Positions 22,672 to 22,733 of a stretch of 22,733 nucleotides of DNA are shown in pieces. The stretch lies in assembly GCA_934667845.1 (NCBI GenBank), contig CAKUMQ010000042.1, positions 1 through 22,733 on the forward strand, read 5' to 3'. The notes under the pieces were generated by a model. That model saw only the letters and a program-made list of their open reading frames with translations, had not been told where the DNA came from and ran no database searches. The stretch's first letter is position 1. The number at the start of each line of letters is the position of its first letter. Source of the DNA: an uncultured Eubacteriales bacterium. GTDB lineage: Bacteria; Bacillota; Clostridia; Oscillospirales; Acutalibacteraceae. Both the position numbers and the translations under genes were made by a program.

Positions 22672-22733
22672 ATGGACAAAACGGAGTTTTCGGCGCGGAT
22701 CGACGCCGAAATGCCGCAATTCCGTTCGCTCCC
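22672..22733 (+). CDS. Start of an unidentified gene, cut by window end
   Basis: An ATG preceded by AAGGAGGAC at ideal spacing opens a frame of 20 codons (MDKTEFSARIDAEMPQFRSL) that runs off the window. The strong ribosome binding site and the return to GC-rich codons suggest a real gene. Too little is visible to name it. Confidence 0.6.
   Translation, partial: MDKTEFSARIDAEMPQFRSL

Overview
The window looks like chromosomal DNA from a Gram-positive, fairly GC-rich member of the Clostridia, probably an Oscillospirales/Ruminococcaceae-type gut bacterium. The signs are AGGAGG-type ribosome binding sites with some GTG and TTG starts, two lipobox lipoproteins with Ser/Thr-rich linkers, two C-terminal N-P-x-T-G wall-sorting signals, and sugar ABC importers that lack their own ATPase. 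The taxon is an inference from these traits, not from a marker gene.

Positions 1 to about 21690 hold one long same-strand carbohydrate-use locus with small gaps or overlaps, closed by a strong intrinsic terminator at 21644-21687. The order is: a 5'-truncated beta-helix protein (1-1263); a GH63/GH37-like (alpha/alpha)6-barrel hydrolase (1294-2712); a 959-residue solute-binding protein with carbohydrate-binding-like N-terminal modules (2737-5616); its two permeases (5613-7415); an NHL-propeller/TPR/Yip1-like membrane protein (7434-9545); a secreted DUF5696-type protein (9582-11801); a second permease pair (11807-13686); a lipoprotein solute-binding protein (13760-15352); a wall-anchored protein with two binding-type modules (15382-17004); a cytoplasmic GH110-type alpha-galactosidase (17137-18780); a lipoprotein relative of GH110 (18808-20808); and an MBL-fold hydrolase (20878-21612).

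The proposed logic is as follows. The surface proteins (wall-anchored binding protein, GH110-like lipoprotein, DUF5696 protein, Yip1/NHL protein) bind and trim a glycan. Two CUT1-type importers, energised by an ATPase encoded elsewhere, take up the fragments. The cytoplasmic GH110 and (alpha/alpha)6 enzymes then degrade them. GH110 enzymes are known to remove terminal alpha-1,3-linked galactose, as on blood-group-B or alpha-Gal glycans, so an alpha-1,3-galactosylated glycan such as host mucin is the leading guess for the substrate. Two of the three beta-helix proteins keep the GH110-type aspartate triad with identical spacing, and the third keeps only part of it.

From 21690 to about 22660 the sequence becomes visibly AT-richer and has no intact gene. 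It holds inverted repeats, an 18-bp-period direct repeat overlapping a good sigma-A-like promoter, and the C-terminal remnant of a wall-anchored surface protein. A new gene begins at 22672 and runs off the window.
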